NCBI GenBank assembly: GCA_000469685.2 | Contig: LS997565.1 | Coordinates: 3,994,005 to 4,058,004 of the forward strand | Direction: 5' to 3' | Length of the DNA stretch: 64,000 nucleotides | Origin: Haemonchus contortus | Taxonomy: Eukaryota > Nematoda > Chromadorea > Rhabditida > Trichostrongylidae | Shown: positions 61,536 through 64,000 of the stretch, piece after piece | How positions within the stretch are numbered: the stretch's first letter is position 1 | How the letters are laid out: each line of letters opens with the position of its first letter | Made by a program: the position numbers and the translations under genes | The notes under the pieces: model-generated | Told to the model about the DNA's origin: nothing | The model's input: only the letters and a program-made list of their open reading frames with translations | The model's database searches: none

Positions 61536-63895
61536 TGTTTTTTCTCAGACCCCATTCGTGGTAGGTATGCCTCGTTCACGACCATACCGGGCTCAAATCA
61601 TACAGTTGAACAAGATTCAGAATTAAACAATCTTTCTGCCGAAGCAGATACCGAATTGCTGGTGGCGAAGTAACTGACCCATCTGGTTTATGCTGTGTAT
61701 TCCATCATGAACCGGCAAATGAACAGAGCTTCGATTAGGTCGGCATCGGACACAGAAGCCATCATAGAAGTCAAGCCATACAGTGTTGTGTTGAACATCG
61801 CAAACCGTACCTTCGATTCAACTGATGGCGGATTGTAGGGCAGTGGCAGTGATACCTGTTACCTTGCTAGATCAATCTTTTCCGAAAAACATTTGAAGTT
61901 TCCACCGAAGTAAGATTTGAGTATTCTTGGGTACACTAAGCGCAACAGAAAATTCGTTCGCTTGTTTGCTTTCAACCAGTTGAAGGCCCTGACCGTTCCA
62001 TCGATTACCACTCTGAGCCGTTCTATTCGCTCTGGAGGGGTTCCCTCCATCTTTAGTTCCTTGAAAATCTCTTAGTTCTGCATTTTTTGAAAGTTCCTGA
62101 TCCTTGTAGAACAGTACTTACCTCCGGATGTAACTCTGCCTCAGAGGCGCAGAATTCATGCTACTACGTTTTGCTTGAAGGAAGCCCATCAGACAGTCAG
62201 GTAAGATGATTCTTCGAAGTTATTCTTCATTCAGATTGGGTAAAATATAACTGGGACGTATTATAATATGCCCTGTCATAGCTCTGAATCCTCCTCGCAG
62301 TTCCACTAAAAATGGAATGAAGTACTTCCGCAGAAAAAATCTCTCAAGTACTTTGCGCATGCAAAATTGAATAATTACAGCCCTACTATGTTTTTTGAGA
62401 ATTCGCTCAGGGACGTTGAACTTTCGGACTTTCTACGCAATATTTTTATCAGTGGCGAAAATTTTTGAGAGGGAGTTTTTCTTCTTCATTAAATGTGGGG
62501 AATGGTATTTCTTGTTCAGCCGTTTGAGATGTACGAAAGGCTTTAGCGAGATATGAGCCAGAAGACATGAGCAAAATGCCACTCAAGTCTTCTGAGGACT
62601 AAAAAGGAGGTAATAAGAGGTGAGAAAGCGCAACGTATAGTGCTACTTAACGCGATCATAGCTAATCGACCTCGCGAAGCTGTTAAAAACATCGCTGCGC
62701 AAGTGGTCGCGAATTCGAGTCTTTTGACCGCCACCCACTCTAGGAGCTCTTCTTGTCGAGGTCCTTGGAATACGCCTGACGTAGCGATTGTTTATTTCTT
62801 ATTCCATAGATGATTCATCAAAAGTTGACGATTCTGCAGCTCACCGGAATAGGACGTGTTCCCGGTTGAAACCTGAGTCGGAAAAATCTATTATTAGTAG
62901 TAGTTCTGCTTTAGAGTTTTCCTGAATACGTATTATTTCATTGCTCCTCCATTTCCTCTTTTGTTCTCCTTTTCTTCTAATTTTTTCTTTTATTTCTTTT
63001 CCATTGCTATCGATTTTCTAAAAAATCGTTTATTCACCAATGTTGTGTCAATTTATAAATTTCTTTGGCAGCACATACTGAAGGGAGACATTAAAATCGT
63101 ATTCGAGATCATGTGCATGGTCCCAGACTAGCAGTAGCAGCAGTAACCCCTGAGATGCTTGTCTAGTTCGGGTTAGACGAGTACCTCAGGGTCGATCACT
63201 TGTACGGACTCCTCAAACAATTCTGACTGCAAGTGGATTACGGGGCGTAAAAGCGAATCGATTGACGTCAAAAACTTTTTTATTTATACTCATGAATTAT
63301 AGAAAATGGCTAGCCTTCATTAAAAGTTTCTCATGGAGGCTGAAGATTTGATGAGAAGATTGCATCCCTGTAGAATGAGGGTGCTGCTCTGTTGTGGGGG
63401 AACGTGCTCAAGAGAGGGGGTACTAAGGGCTCGAAGAAGGCATAAGACACTTCTTGAACATGCATCCTCCACTTTTCCCTTTTTCTGAATCGACCAATTC
63501 TCCACCTTGATAAATCAAGAGACAAATAACACGTATATCGGAATTGCTCCCTCTAGAAAGCCTGGAGACGGTTAACTACTTATCAGTACGGGGTGGTCAT
63601 TAGGTTTAGGTGGTATGAGATTCGCCAATCGTGCAGATCTCATTGAAACATCTCTAGACCGCACCCTTTCCGCTCAAAAAGTGATAGAGTCGTCTTCCTA
63701 GAGTGATTAAGAACTTGAGGGAAGGCACTTCACCGTAATGAGGAACTGTCATTCAATCGCAGTCAAATGTGGTCGTGTCCGTTGCGGTGACTGAATGGGG
63801 TCTGGAATATATATGAGTAATTGAAAGGACGACGTGGAATGGACTTTTGAGGGGAATGGACAAAATGGGTGTTGCTGGGCGACCGAAGTAGAAGG

Positions 63896-63957
63896 CTATA
63901 ATGAGCTCAATAAAGAATTCAGGAGCATCTTTTTCTCCTTGGTTCAGCTCATTATAG
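63896..63957. repeat. Inverted repeat with 12-bp arms
   Basis: CTATAATGAGCT (63896-63907) pairs with AGCTCATTATAG (63946-63957) around a 38-base loop. Confidence 0.5.
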
Positions 63958-64000
63958 TCGTACTCCTTGGCAATATACCTATACGTATTCCATCTGGTGT

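Larger units (their letters stand above)
57101..64000. other. Intergenic region, right end of the window
   Basis: It contains the repeats listed and a G-rich tract near 59565-59595. A minus-strand frame at 60373-59993 (126 aa from an ATG, basic, with possible in-frame introns) has no recognisable domain. I see no dependable gene. Confidence 0.4.

Noticed and set aside
63060..63125. U6 snRNA-like start (GGCAGCACATACT)
   Set aside because: Only the first dozen bases resemble vertebrate U6. The conserved ACAGAGA segment is absent and nematode U6 starts differently.

Overview
This window looks like a piece of a nematode nuclear genome, most likely a strongylid or hookworm-type parasite. It has AT-rich DNA, short exons, many small introns ending in TTTCAG, and start codons placed directly behind TTTCAG-type sites (as for spliced-leader trans-splicing). 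It also has a cuticle collagen gene, a mariner transposon and a tRNA-derived SINE family. There is no bacterial-style gene packing. Species cannot be fixed from sequence alone. Real genes here are spliced, so I assembled them by hand from exons whose reading phases agree across every junction.

Layout. 1-11.7 kb: no gene I can firmly support; it holds repeats, a GC-rich exon-like block and scattered minus-strand coding-like segments. 11.7-16.5 kb (+): a nine-exon gene joining a RING finger to a Ras-like GTPase domain with a degenerate G3/switch II. 16.5-21 kb: SINE copies and a foldback element. 21.0-22.6 kb (+): a cuticle collagen. 25.1-26.3 kb (-): a dead mariner with intact terminal inverted repeats. 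29.9-32.8 kb (+): an Mpv17/PMP22-family membrane protein. 34.6-37.5 kb: a coiled-coil protein gene (+), with a possible second gene (-) whose exons lie in and next to its introns. 37.8-40.8 kb (+): the mitochondrial tRNA 2-thiouridylase (TRMU/MnmA; C. elegans mttu-1). 41.0-42.4 kb (-) and 42.5-43.3 kb (+): a tight divergent pair, a probable tail-anchored membrane protein and a small acidic/basic protein. 51.2-53.8 kb: a 2.6-kb palindromic element with about 1.06-kb arms that keep the same open frames. The remainder of 43-64 kb is intergenic DNA with repeats and fossil-like coding fragments.

Shared biology. TRMU acts in mitochondria, and Mpv17-family proteins sit in mitochondrial or peroxisomal membranes. 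The coiled-coil gene lies about 300 bp upstream of TRMU on the same strand, so the two could be co-transcribed; this is inference. The most unusual item is the RING plus Ras-like GTPase gene. Next are the palindromic element and the interleaved antisense gene model.
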